Origin: Ruminococcus flavefaciens ND2009
GTDB lineage: Bacteria; Bacillota; Clostridia; Oscillospirales; Ruminococcaceae
Reading direction: 5' to 3'
Length of the DNA: 64,000 nucleotides
Assembly: GCF_000621785.1 (NCBI RefSeq)
Contig: NZ_JHXI01000007.1
Location: 248,001-312,000 of the forward strand
Made by a program: the position numbers and the translations under genes. This document shows positions 8,911 to 16,539 of the stretch, in pieces; within the stretch, counting starts at the first letter, position 1; every line of letters starts with the position of its first letter. The notes under the pieces are model-generated. The model did no database searches and was not told the origin of the DNA. It saw only the letters and a list, made by a program, of their open reading frames with translations.

Positions 8911-8996
8911 TGTAGGGGCTGGCGTCCTCGACAGCCCATTGCCCAAGGGCAAAAAAACATAATACAGTCGGGACGTCGAGGACGCCGTCCCCTACA
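8911..8996. repeat. Inverted-repeat element between T-box and pheS
   Basis: Imperfect 27-base inverted arms (TGTAGGGGCTGGCGTCCTCG at 8911; its partner at 8970-8996; 23 of 27 positions pair) around a 32-base centre. A related end (GCCGTCCCCTACA) occurs at 55241-55253. It lies after the T-box terminator and so is within the pheS mRNA leader when read-through occurs. Such TGTAGGGG palindromes look like MITE-type dispersed repeats. Confidence 0.75.
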
Positions 8997-9015
8997 CTAT
9001 TTTGAGGTGAAAAGA

Positions 9016-10044
9016 ATGAAAGAACAGCTTGAAAAGATCGAAGCGCTGGCTAAGCAGGAACTCGCTTCCTGTACAGAGATCAAGGCGCTGGACGACCTGA
9101 GGATCAAATTCCTCGGAAAGAAGGGCGAGCTCACCGCTATCCTTAAGCAGATGGGTAAGCTCTCGGCAGAAGAAAGACCCGTTATCGGTCAGCTTGCCAA
9201 TAAGGTAAGAGCCGATATTGAAGAAGCCCTCGGCAGCAAGCTCGCTTCACTGAAAGCAGACGCACAGGCTGCAAAGCTGGCTGAGGAGAAGATCGACATC
9301 ACTCTCCCCGGCAAGCAGGCTCCCTTCGGAAAGCTCCACCCCCTTACAAAGGTGGAGAACGAGATCAGAGAGATCTTCATCGGAATGGGCTTCAATATCG
9401 CTGACGGTCCCGAGATCGACGACGATTATCACGTTTTCGAGGCTCTGAACCTGCCCCCCGATCACCCTGCAAGAGATACTCAGGATACCTTCTACATCGA
9501 GGGCACAGACGAGTCTGTACTCCTCCGTACCCAGACATCTTCCGTTCAGGTACACGTTATGGAGAACCAGAAGCCCCCTATCCGTATCATCTCTCCCGGA
9601 CGAGTTTTTCGTTCCGACGCCGTTGACGCTACTCACTCACCCCTGTTCCACCAGATCGAGGGCCTCGTAGTTGACAAGGGCATCACAATGAGCGATCTGA
9701 AGGGCACTCTTGAAATGCTCATGAAGAAGCTCTACGGCAATGACTGCAAGCTTCGTTTCCGCCCCCACCACTTCCCCTTCACCGAGCCCAGCTGTGAGGT
9801 AGACATCAGTTGCTTCAACTGCGGTGGAAAGGGCTGCTCCATGTGTAAGGACGAGGGCTATATCGAGCTCCTCGGCGCAGGCATGGTACACCCCAAGGTG
9901 CTGGAGAACTGCGGCATAGACCCCGAGGAGTATTCGGGCTTTGCCTTCGGTCTCGGTCTTGAGAGAATGGTAATGGGACGCTATGACATCAACGATCTCC
10001 GTCTCCTCTACGAGAACGACGTGAGGTTCCTCAGCCAGTTCTGA
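9016..10044 (+). CDS. pheS: Phenylalanine--tRNA ligase alpha subunit
   Basis: 342 residues, the catalytic class II subunit that with PheT charges tRNA-Phe as an alpha2-beta2 tetramer. The N-terminal coiled coil (about 1-85) contacts tRNA; the catalytic core shows motif 2 (GRVFRSDAVDATHSPLFHQIEGLV, here shortened: RVFRSDAVDATHSP) and motif 3 (FGLGLERMVMGRYDI), plus a Cys-rich CFNCGGKGCSMC insertion near 270. ATG at 9016 has GAGGTG 6 bases upstream; the in-frame GTG at 9007 belongs to that ribosome binding site. It is controlled by the Phe T-box. Confidence 0.97.
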   Translation: MKEQLEKIEALAKQELASCTEIKALDDLRIKFLGKKGELTAILKQMGKLSAEERPVIGQLANKVRADIEEALGSKLASLKADAQAAKLAEEKIDITLPGKQAPFGKLHPLTKVENEIREIFIGMGFNIADGPEIDDDYHVFEALNLPPDHPARDTQDTFYIEGTDESVLLRTQTSSVQVHVMENQKPPIRIISPGRVFRSDAVDATHSPLFHQIEGLVVDKGITMSDLKGTLEMLMKKLYGNDCKLRFRPHHFPFTEPSCEVDISCFNCGGKGCSMCKDEGYIELLGAGMVHPKVLENCGIDPEEYSGFAFGLGLERMVMGRYDINDLRLLYENDVRFLSQF

Positions 10045-10045
10045 T

Positions 10046-10558
10046 ATGGACAAGAAGCAGATAGGTCAGTATTCCATATTGATCCTCCTGACAGTCGGCG
10101 GTGTGATAAAAATGATGTGGCATAATGAAAACATAGAAAAGCCTGCCGCATTTATCATCATATTATGTATATTCGCCGCAGCCGTTGCAGCATTCTATGC
10201 TGTAAAGCTGGTGACAGGAAGCTCCTCCATGTGCAAAAAGCTGGGACTTAAAAATAAAAGCGAGCTCACTGCATGGAAGAACAGCTGCCCTATAAGATAC
10301 GAGGGCGCCGTTTATGCCAATGAGGAATACACGCTGTTCATGAATAACGGCGCTGTGTGGAGAACCAACGATATAATGTCCATGAGGGACTACACAGGTC
10401 AGAGAAGAACAGCAGGCTTCAACTATAATATAGACTTTACCCATGTAAACGGCAATCACGCCTATGTGATAATGTCTGATAAATTTGAGCGCGACAGTCT
10501 CCACATCGAAATGGAGCAGTTCCTTTCAGAAGTAAAGGAGCGCTACAGAGGACGCTGA
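10046..10558 (+). CDS. Two-pass membrane protein inserted between pheS and pheT
   Basis: 170 residues: two hydrophobic segments (about 9-24 and 33-54) and a soluble C-terminal domain with a aromatic-rich core (YEGAVYANEEYTLFMNNGAVWRT, shortened: EGAVYANEEYTLFMNNG). The ATG lies one base after the pheS stop and has no clear Shine-Dalgarno, so translation is probably coupled to pheS. No family recognised. It would be expressed under the same T-box; no link to tRNA charging is visible. The domain style resembles the DUF6106-like protein at 7941-8462 (two membrane segments then a small beta domain), but I cannot show homology. Confidence 0.7.
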   Translation: MDKKQIGQYSILILLTVGGVIKMMWHNENIEKPAAFIIILCIFAAAVAAFYAVKLVTGSSSMCKKLGLKNKSELTAWKNSCPIRYEGAVYANEEYTLFMNNGAVWRTNDIMSMRDYTGQRRTAGFNYNIDFTHVNGNHAYVIMSDKFERDSLHIEMEQFLSEVKERYRGR

Positions 10559-10600
10559 TACTGCGTCACGGAGTAAAATATACGAAAGGAAATCGATGAT

Positions 10601-13057
10601 ATGAATTTATCAATGAAATGGCTCGGCGATTATGTTAAAGCCGATATGCCTATAAAGGATTTCTGCCATGCCCTCACAATGAGCGGCTCAAAGGTAGAAT
10701 GCTATGAAAAAGAGGGAAGCAATATCTCCAATGTGGTAGTTGGAAAGATACTCTCAAAGGGACCTCACGAGAATGCTGACGCCCTGTTCGTTTGTCAGGT
10801 GGACATCGGCGCAGAGGCTCCCATACAGATTGTTACCAACGCCAAGAACGTCAAGGAGGGCGACCTGGTCCCCGTTGCTCTTGACGGAGCTGTGCTCCCC
10901 GAGGGCAAGATAAAGAAGTGCAAGATGCGCGGAGTTGAAAGCTTCGGTATGTTCTGCGGCCTTGATACTCTCGGTCTCACCGCTCATGACTTCCCCTATG
11001 CAGACCCCGAGGGCGTTTTCGTCATCGAGGAGGACTGCAAGCCGGGCGAGGATATCCACACAGCTATCGGTCTGGACGATACCTCGGTTGAGTTCGAGAT
11101 AACCTCAAACCGCCCCGACTGTCTCAGCGTTATCGGTCTTGCAAGAGAGACTGCCGCTACCTACGGCACAGAGCTCAATGTAAAGGCTCCCCAGTTCAAG
11201 GGCGTTGACGGCGACATCAACTCCATGCTGAAGGTGGATATACACAACACAGAAAAGTGCCAGAGATACTGCGCAGGTATCGTAAAGAACGTCAAGATAG
11301 GTCCCTCACCCAGATGGATGAGAGAGCGTCTCCGTGCAAGCGGCGTTCGTCCCATCAACAACTTCGTTGACATCACAAACTACGTTATGCTTGAATACGG
11401 TCAGCCTATGCACGCATTCGACCTCCGCTACGTTGAGGGCTCACACATCAACGTCCGCAACGCCAAGAACGGCGAGAAGATAATGACTCTCGACGGCGTT
11501 GAGCGCGAACTCACAGAGGATATGCTGGTAATCGCTGACGAGAAGAAGCCCGTTGCCGTTGCAGGTATCATGGGCGGCGAATACAGCGGTATCATGGACG
11601 ATACTACAACTGTTGTATTCGAGTCAGCTTACTTCGAGCCCACTCAGGTAAGACGTACCTCAAAGGCTCTCAAGCTGAAGTCAGACGCTTCCTCACGCTA
11701 TGAAAAGGGCGTTGACAGGCTCATCTCCATGACCTGCTTAAAGCGCGCCTTTGAGCTGGTAGAGGAGCTGGGCGCAGGCGAGGTCCTCAACACCGTTATC
11801 GACTGCGACTACACAGACAAGACTCCCGCATCAGTTGAGTTCAGCGCAGACTGGATAAACAATTTCCTGGGCACTGATATATCCGAGGCTGACATGATAA
11901 AGTACCTTGAGCGCCTTGAATTCAAGGTGGAGAACGGCAAGGTCATAGCTCCTTCATTCCGTATAGACATCGGCTGCAAGGCTGACATCGCAGAGGAAGT
12001 TGCACGTATCTACGGCTACAACAACATTCCCTCAACAGACTTCCGCGGCGTTGCAAGAGCAGAGTTCACCGAGGAGCAGAAATTCGTGCGCACACTGAGA
12101 AATGCAGTCTCAGCACTGGGCGGCTACGAGATAGCTACCTACTCCTTCGTATCACCTAAGTACTTCGACAAGATACGCCTTCCCGAGGACAGCAGGCTCC
12201 GCAAGGTAGTAAGGATTGTAAATCCTCTCGGCGAGGACACCAGCGTTATGAGAACATCTACTATCCCCTCAATGCTGGACGTTCTTTCCTTCAACTACAA
12301 CAACCGCAACGACAAGGCTTGTCTCTATGAGATAGCTAAGGAGTACCTGCCCGCACAGGAGGAGAAGCCCTTCATCAACGGCGATACCCTTGCAAACAGC
12401 GGCAAGCAGAAGCATATGTACAAGTACTCTCTCCCCGATGAGCCCCAGAGACTTACTATCGGTATGTACGGCGGCGACGCTGACTTCTACACCCTCAAGG
12501 GCATGGTTGAGCAGATACTTGCAGAGCTGAAAATAGAGGACGTTGAGTACCTCCGCGCAGGCGACTGCGATGTATTCGACGAGAAGTACGCTCTCCACCC
12601 CGGCAGAAGCGCTGTCATCATCAAGGACGGCAAGCACCTGGGAATCATGGGCGAGGTACACCCCGAGGTACAGGAGACATATGAGATAGGCGTAAAGACC
12701 TATGTTGCAAAGCTCAATATCCCCGAGCTCATGGAAGCTGCCGCAGACAAGATAACCTATCAGCCTCTGCCCAAGTTCCCTGCAACTACCCGTGACCTCA
12801 GCCTCCTTGTGGACGAGGATATGCCTGTTGCAGAGCTTGAAAAGGCTATCAAGGGTGCTGTGGGCAAGATACTCGAAAAGGTATCGCTCTTCGATGTTTA
12901 CCGCAGCGACGACATGAAGAAGAACGGCAAGAAGAGCATCGCTTACTCGATCTCCATGCGCTCACATGAGGGTACTCTCACAGACGAGCAGGCAGACGGC
13001 GCTATGAAGCGCGTCCTGAAGGCTCTCAGTGCTATCGGAGCAGAATTAAGAGGCTAA
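10601..13057 (+). CDS. pheT: Phenylalanine--tRNA ligase beta subunit
   Basis: 818 residues, full length for bacterial PheT. Domains in order: N-terminal B1 plus the EMAPII-like tRNA-binding domain (about 40-155, VVGKILSKGPHENADAL), B3/B4 editing domain (about 210-385), B5 domain (about 400-475), catalytic-like core (about 485-700) and C-terminal FDX-ACB anticodon-binding domain (about 725-818, YQPLPKFPATTRDLSLLVDED, shortened: KFPATTRDLSLLV). AAAGGAAA precedes the ATG. It forms the tetramer with PheS and edits mischarged Tyr-tRNA. Separated from pheS by the small membrane protein gene. Confidence 0.97.
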   Translation: MNLSMKWLGDYVKADMPIKDFCHALTMSGSKVECYEKEGSNISNVVVGKILSKGPHENADALFVCQVDIGAEAPIQIVTNAKNVKEGDLVPVALDGAVLPEGKIKKCKMRGVESFGMFCGLDTLGLTAHDFPYADPEGVFVIEEDCKPGEDIHTAIGLDDTSVEFEITSNRPDCLSVIGLARETAATYGTELNVKAPQFKGVDGDINSMLKVDIHNTEKCQRYCAGIVKNVKIGPSPRWMRERLRASGVRPINNFVDITNYVMLEYGQPMHAFDLRYVEGSHINVRNAKNGEKIMTLDGVERELTEDMLVIADEKKPVAVAGIMGGEYSGIMDDTTTVVFESAYFEPTQVRRTSKALKLKSDASSRYEKGVDRLISMTCLKRAFELVEELGAGEVLNTVIDCDYTDKTPASVEFSADWINNFLGTDISEADMIKYLERLEFKVENGKVIAPSFRIDIGCKADIAEEVARIYGYNNIPSTDFRGVARAEFTEEQKFVRTLRNAVSALGGYEIATYSFVSPKYFDKIRLPEDSRLRKVVRIVNPLGEDTSVMRTSTIPSMLDVLSFNYNNRNDKACLYEIAKEYLPAQEEKPFINGDTLANSGKQKHMYKYSLPDEPQRLTIGMYGGDADFYTLKGMVEQILAELKIEDVEYLRAGDCDVFDEKYALHPGRSAVIIKDGKHLGIMGEVHPEVQETYEIGVKTYVAKLNIPELMEAAADKITYQPLPKFPATTRDLSLLVDEDMPVAELEKAIKGAVGKILEKVSLFDVYRSDDMKKNGKKSIAYSISMRSHEGTLTDEQADGAMKRVLKALSAIGAELRG

Positions 13058-13084
13058 GCTTCCTGATAAGTGAATATAACAAAC

Positions 13085-13120
13085 AAGCCCGAAAGAGTAA
13101 TTCTTTCGGGCTTTCTGTTT
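13085..13120 (+). terminator. Terminator of the pheST operon
   Basis: agcccgaaaga/ttctttcgggct stem with short loop and a T-rich tail, 28 bases after pheT. Confidence 0.9.
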
Positions 13121-13151
13121 ATGTAAATCAAAATTTAGCGCGTATGCGCTA

Positions 13152-13271
13152 AGTTGATAGTTGAAAGTTGAGAGTTGAGAGTTAATGTGTTCGCTGCGCT
13201 CACAATATTTAAATATTGTCGCCGCAGGCGACTCCACAACTTTCAACTCTAAACTCTCAACTCTAAACTCA
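13152..13271. repeat. Heptanucleotide-array inverted element A
   Basis: Left arm: five 7-base units (AGTTGAT, AGTTGAA, AGTTGAG twice, AGTTAAT; 13152-13186). Right arm: five complementary-type units (CAACTTT, CAACTCT, AAACTCT, CAACTCT, AAACTCA; 13237-13271). The 50-base centre has palindromes CAATATTTAAATATTG and GTCGCC-GCA-GGCGAC. The centre is homologous, in reverse orientation, to element B at 42871-42963. It lies downstream of both convergent genes pheT and asnA. Confidence 0.85.
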
Positions 13272-13272
13272 A

Positions 13273-13301
13273 ATCATAATTTTGCTCCGCAAAATTATGA
13301 T
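13273..13301. repeat. Perfect palindrome at the 3' end of asnA
   Basis: Arms TCATAATTTTGC and GCAAAATTATGA around TCC, adjacent to element A and nine bases from the asnA stop. It could fold in either transcript; the poor T-run makes it a weak terminator. Confidence 0.75.
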
Positions 13302-13309
13302 TTATACTA

Positions 13310-14320
13310 TCAGAGCAGTGTTATGCCGTTTGCGGCGCACTTCTCTATCATCTCGTCAGACCAGATGGAGGACTGTACCTCGCCGATATGCGCCTTTTCA
13401 AGAAGGAGCATACACAGTCTGGACTGTCCGATACCGCCACCGATAGTCAGGGGAAGTGTTCCGTCAGCTATCATCTGGTGATACTTGTACTGCATCCTGT
13501 CCTCTGCTCCGCACTCGGCAAGCTGCTTTTTCAGCGCCTCTGCGTCAACGCGGATACCCATGGAGGAGATCTCCAGAGAATCGTTCAGTACCTCGTCCCA
13601 GAACAATATATCGCCGTTAAGCGACCAGTCATCGTAGTCGGGAGCTCTGCCGTCGTGCTTCTCGCCGCTGGACAGCTTTCCGCCGATACCCATGAGGAAA
13701 ACAGTGCCGTGCTCCTTGGTGATAAGGCGCTCACGCTCATGGCCTGTCTTGTCGGGGTATCTGTCCTCAAGCTCCTGGGTGGTGATGAAGTAGGGCTCCT
13801 CGCAGATCTTTCCTGCTATCTGGGGATAGCGGAGGCTCACCTTGCGCTTGGTGTAGGCTATTGCCTTTACAACGGACTTTACAGTGTCCTTGAGGAACTG
13901 TATGTTTCTCTGGTCGGCAGTTATTACCTTTTCCCAGTCCCACTGGTCAACGAAAATTGAGTGGGTATTGTCTGTATCATCGTCGCGGCGGATAGCGTTC
14001 ATATCGGTGTAGATGCCTTCGCCTGCATTGTATCCGTAGCGGTAGAGAGCCATTCGCTTCCACTTGGCAAGAGACTGAACTACCTCTGCCTCTGCGTCGA
14101 TCTCCTTGATGTCAAAGTCCACCTTGCGCTCAACGCCGTTTAAGTCGTCGTTGATACCGCTTCCCTTTTTAACAATAAGGGGAGCCGATACTCTGTCCAG
14201 AGTCAGGGCAAATGCAAGCGCCTGCTGGAAGATGTCCTTGATGTACTTGATTGCGTGCTGAGTTTCTCTCAGCGTAAGGGCTGATTTATAGCCCTTGGGA
14301 ATATACAGCGATCTTGACAT
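13310..14320 (-). CDS. asnA: Aspartate--ammonia ligase (asparagine synthetase A)
   Basis: 336 residues, family length. Makes asparagine from aspartate, ATP and ammonium via an aspartyl-adenylate; its fold is related to class II tRNA synthetases. Recognised by the N-terminal YIPKGYKSALTLRETQ, the RVSAPL segment, the DWSLNGDILFWD region and the C-terminal GGGIGQSRLCMLLLEKAHIGE. The start at 14320 (MSRSLYIP) has GGAAAG 8 bases upstream; the upstream GTG has none. It follows asnS by 139 bases in the same direction, under the Asn T-box: uncharged tRNA-Asn thus raises both supply and charging of asparagine. Confidence 0.96.
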   Translation of the reverse strand: MSRSLYIPKGYKSALTLRETQHAIKYIKDIFQQALAFALTLDRVSAPLIVKKGSGINDDLNGVERKVDFDIKEIDAEAEVVQSLAKWKRMALYRYGYNAGEGIYTDMNAIRRDDDTDNTHSIFVDQWDWEKVITADQRNIQFLKDTVKSVVKAIAYTKRKVSLRYPQIAGKICEEPYFITTQELEDRYPDKTGHERERLITKEHGTVFLMGIGGKLSSGEKHDGRAPDYDDWSLNGDILFWDEVLNDSLEISSMGIRVDAEALKKQLAECGAEDRMQYKYHQMIADGTLPLTIGGGIGQSRLCMLLLEKAHIGEVQSSIWSDEMIEKCAANGITLL

Positions 14321-14393
14321 AGTAATCACTTTCCTTTACTTGATATTTTAACGGCAATCGGCGCCATTGACGACTGCCGTGCTGTACTTGTAA

Positions 14394-14435
14394 AGCCATT
14401 AGCCATAAGCTGTTAGCCAAAGGCTAAAGGCTTGG
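14394..14435. repeat. Heptanucleotide array D between asnS and asnA
   Basis: Six consecutive 7-base units: AGCCATT, AGCCATA, AGCTGTT, AGCCAAA, then inverted-type GGCTAAA and GGCTTGG. Forms a hairpin through GTTAGCC/GGCTAA. A small hairpin AGCG-AAGC-CGCT lies between it and the asnS stop. The asnS-asnA spacer is otherwise empty apart from the asnA ribosome binding site. Confidence 0.7.
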
Positions 14436-14459
14436 TAATTTAACAGCGAAGCCGCTTGA

Positions 14460-15830
14460 TTATCTTATAGAGCCTACTGTTCTGGGGAAGAGGATAACGT
14501 CGCGGATATTTGCCATGCCTGTTGTGTACATGATGAGTCTCTCGAAGCCCAGACCGAAGCCGCCGTGAGGAACTGTACCAAACTTGCGGAGGTCGAGATA
14601 GTCGCTGTACAGGTCAAGGTTCATGTTTCTCTTGTTCATTGCCTCGATGAGCTTGTCGTAGTCAGCCTCACGCTCGCTGCCGCCGATGATCTCGCCCACA
14701 CCGGGTACAAGAAGGTCTACCGCAGCAACTGTCTTGCCGTCGGGATTGAGCTTCATGTAGAAGGACTTTATCTCCTTGGGATAGTCTGTTACGAATACAG
14801 CCTTCTTGAACACCTTCTCGGAGAGGTATCTCTCATGCTCGGTCTGGAGGTCGCAGCCCCACTCTACGGGGTATACGAAGTTCTCGCCCGAATTCTTCAG
14901 AAGCTCGATAGCCTCTGTGTAGGTAACTCTGCCGAAGTCGTGGGAGATGAGCTCCTCAAGTCTTGCGCGGAGTCCCTTTTCAAAATGAGCGTCGAAGAAT
15001 GCGATCTCGTCGGGGCACTTGTCAAGGAGAGTGCGGATAACGTGCTTGAGCATATCCTCAGCGATCTCGATAACGTCATCAAGCTCTGCAAAAGCTATCT
15101 CGGGCTCAACGTGCCAGAACTCGGCAAGGTGCTTGGGAGTGTTTGAGTTCTCTGCACGGAACGAGGGACCGAATGTGTAGATCTTGCCCATTGCTGTTGC
15201 AGCCATTTCGCCCTCAAGCTGTCCGGATACGGAGAGACCTGCGCGCTTGCCGAAGAAATCGTTTGCGTAGTATTCTTCCTCGCTCTTGTAATCGTTGCTG
15301 TAGCCGATAGTTGTTACCTGGAACATCTCGCCTGCGCCCTCACAGTCGCTGCCTGTGATAAGGGGAGTGTTTACATATATATAGTTGTTGCTCTGAAAGT
15401 ATTCGTGGATAGCAGCTGCAAGTACGGAACGTACACGCCATACAGCGTTGAAGGTGTTCGTTCTGCCTCTGAGGTGAGGGATAGTACGGAGGAACTCAAG
15501 AGTGTGTCCCTTCTTCTGGAGAGGATAGTCTGTGGGAGCGTCGCCCAGAACGGTTATGCCCTCGGGAACTGCGTTTATCTCAACTGTGTTGTTTCTGCCC
15601 TCTACGACTGTACCTGTTACCTTGAGAGCCATGCCGACTCTGGGCTCCTTGTAGTCGCCCTCGCCCTTTTCAACGACTACCTGTACATTTTTCAGTGATG
15701 TACCGTCGTTGAGCTCTACGAATGCTACGCTCTTTGAATTGCGTGAGGTACGTACCCAGCCGCATACTGTTACCTGCTTGCCTACATATTCCTTTGCGGA
15801 GATTATCTCCTTGACGTCGATGTGTTTCAT
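14460..15830 (-). CDS. asnS: Asparagine--tRNA ligase
   Basis: 456 residues, class IIb synthetase. N-terminal OB-fold anticodon domain (about 15-110, VTVCGWVRTSRNSKSVAFVEL, shortened: VTVCGWVRTSRNSK), then catalytic core with motif 2 (FGPSFRAENSNTPKHLAEFW) and motif 3 (GFGLGFERLIMYTTGMANIRD). HLAEFWHVEPE and the C-terminal RTVGSIR are typical of AsnRS rather than AspRS. The start at 15830 is preceded by AAAGG; the ATG six codons earlier lacks a site. Directly downstream of the Asn T-box. Confidence 0.96.
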   Translation of the reverse strand: MKHIDVKEIISAKEYVGKQVTVCGWVRTSRNSKSVAFVELNDGTSLKNVQVVVEKGEGDYKEPRVGMALKVTGTVVEGRNNTVEINAVPEGITVLGDAPTDYPLQKKGHTLEFLRTIPHLRGRTNTFNAVWRVRSVLAAAIHEYFQSNNYIYVNTPLITGSDCEGAGEMFQVTTIGYSNDYKSEEEYYANDFFGKRAGLSVSGQLEGEMAATAMGKIYTFGPSFRAENSNTPKHLAEFWHVEPEIAFAELDDVIEIAEDMLKHVIRTLLDKCPDEIAFFDAHFEKGLRARLEELISHDFGRVTYTEAIELLKNSGENFVYPVEWGCDLQTEHERYLSEKVFKKAVFVTDYPKEIKSFYMKLNPDGKTVAAVDLLVPGVGEIIGGSEREADYDKLIEAMNKRNMNLDLYSDYLDLRKFGTVPHGGFGLGFERLIMYTTGMANIRDVILFPRTVGSIR

Positions 15831-15875
15831 AATGACCATACCTTTCATAATAATGTATCATGCAGGACGAGCAAA

Positions 15876-15913
15876 AATACAAAAAGCCCCGTCCTGAAAC
15901 TACAGGACGGGGC
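15876..15913 (-). terminator. Conditional terminator of Asn T-box
   Basis: Arms gccccgtcctg/caggacggggc with T-run on the minus strand, 45 bases before the asnS start. Confidence 0.93.
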
Positions 15914-16080
15914 ATAATACCCGTGGTGCCACCTGAATTACCGCAAAAGCGATCACTTTTGAGCCGCTGTAACGTGCGGAATACGTCGCCCCTACTCGAA
16001 GTGCATTGAAAAACAGGAACTCACAGCGCTTATCACAAACGCGCCGCCCCGTCAGGAACCTGCCGTCCCTGTCACAGCCA

Positions 16081-16134
16081 CGCTGTCCGCCTGAACTGCG
16101 CTGTCCTCCTGAACTGCGCTGTCCTCCTGAACTG
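16081..16134. repeat. 18-base triplication inside the Asn T-box
   Basis: Three adjacent copies of CGCTGTCCTCCTGAACTG; the first differs by one base (G for T). It falls between stem I and the antiterminator. Confidence 0.9.
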
Positions 16135-16312
16135 TTTTCACAAACAGCCCCTGACGCCGCCTTCCGGCAAGCCGCTGAACTCAGCACCCTTTGGGTTTGA
16201 TGCTCGGGAGTGTTATTCACACAGACTCTGATATGCGGCTCTCACCTTGCCCGCACTCTCTGGGAACGATATTCTGCGCTACTTGTCTCCGTCCTCGCAT
16301 TTAGTTGTCTGT

Positions 16313-16341
16313 ATTATAACACTTTTGTGGGGGAATGTCAA
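16313..16341 (-). promoter_or_regulatory. Promoter of the Asn T-box / asnS-asnA transcript
   Basis: Minus strand TTGACA, 17-base spacer, TATAAT: full consensus. Confidence 0.92.
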
Positions 16342-16539
16342 GTGGTTGGGTGAGGAAAATTTCACGTTTTTTCACAGGGCTTTCATTTATCATGCCGAAC
16401 TGTCCACATTTCTGTGTCCGCCAACACAATTCTTTCCAAACAATTTCACATCCCAATACGCTGTTTTACAAAAAAGGGGTGTATATTATAACCATAGAAA
16501 CAAAACACTCCCAAAACAAAAACGAAAGGGTGCGTAATT

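Larger units (their letters stand above)
15876..16305 (-). promoter_or_regulatory. T-box leader, asparagine-specific
   Basis: Minus-strand leader of about 430 bases controlling asnS-asnA. Landmarks: stem I AGAGAG and GGTG motifs (near 16260-16235), specifier loop GAAT-AAC-ACTC with Asn codon AAC (complement of 16212-16214), T-box core AATTCAGGTGGCACCACGGG (15940-15921) and a strong terminator. It is about 180 bases longer than the Phe leader in this window; the extra length is between stem I and the antiterminator and includes an 18-base triplication. Confidence 0.93.

Noticed and set aside
13152..13271. CRISPR array reading of the short tandem repeats
   Set aside because: Units are 7 bases with no spacers and there are no cas genes.
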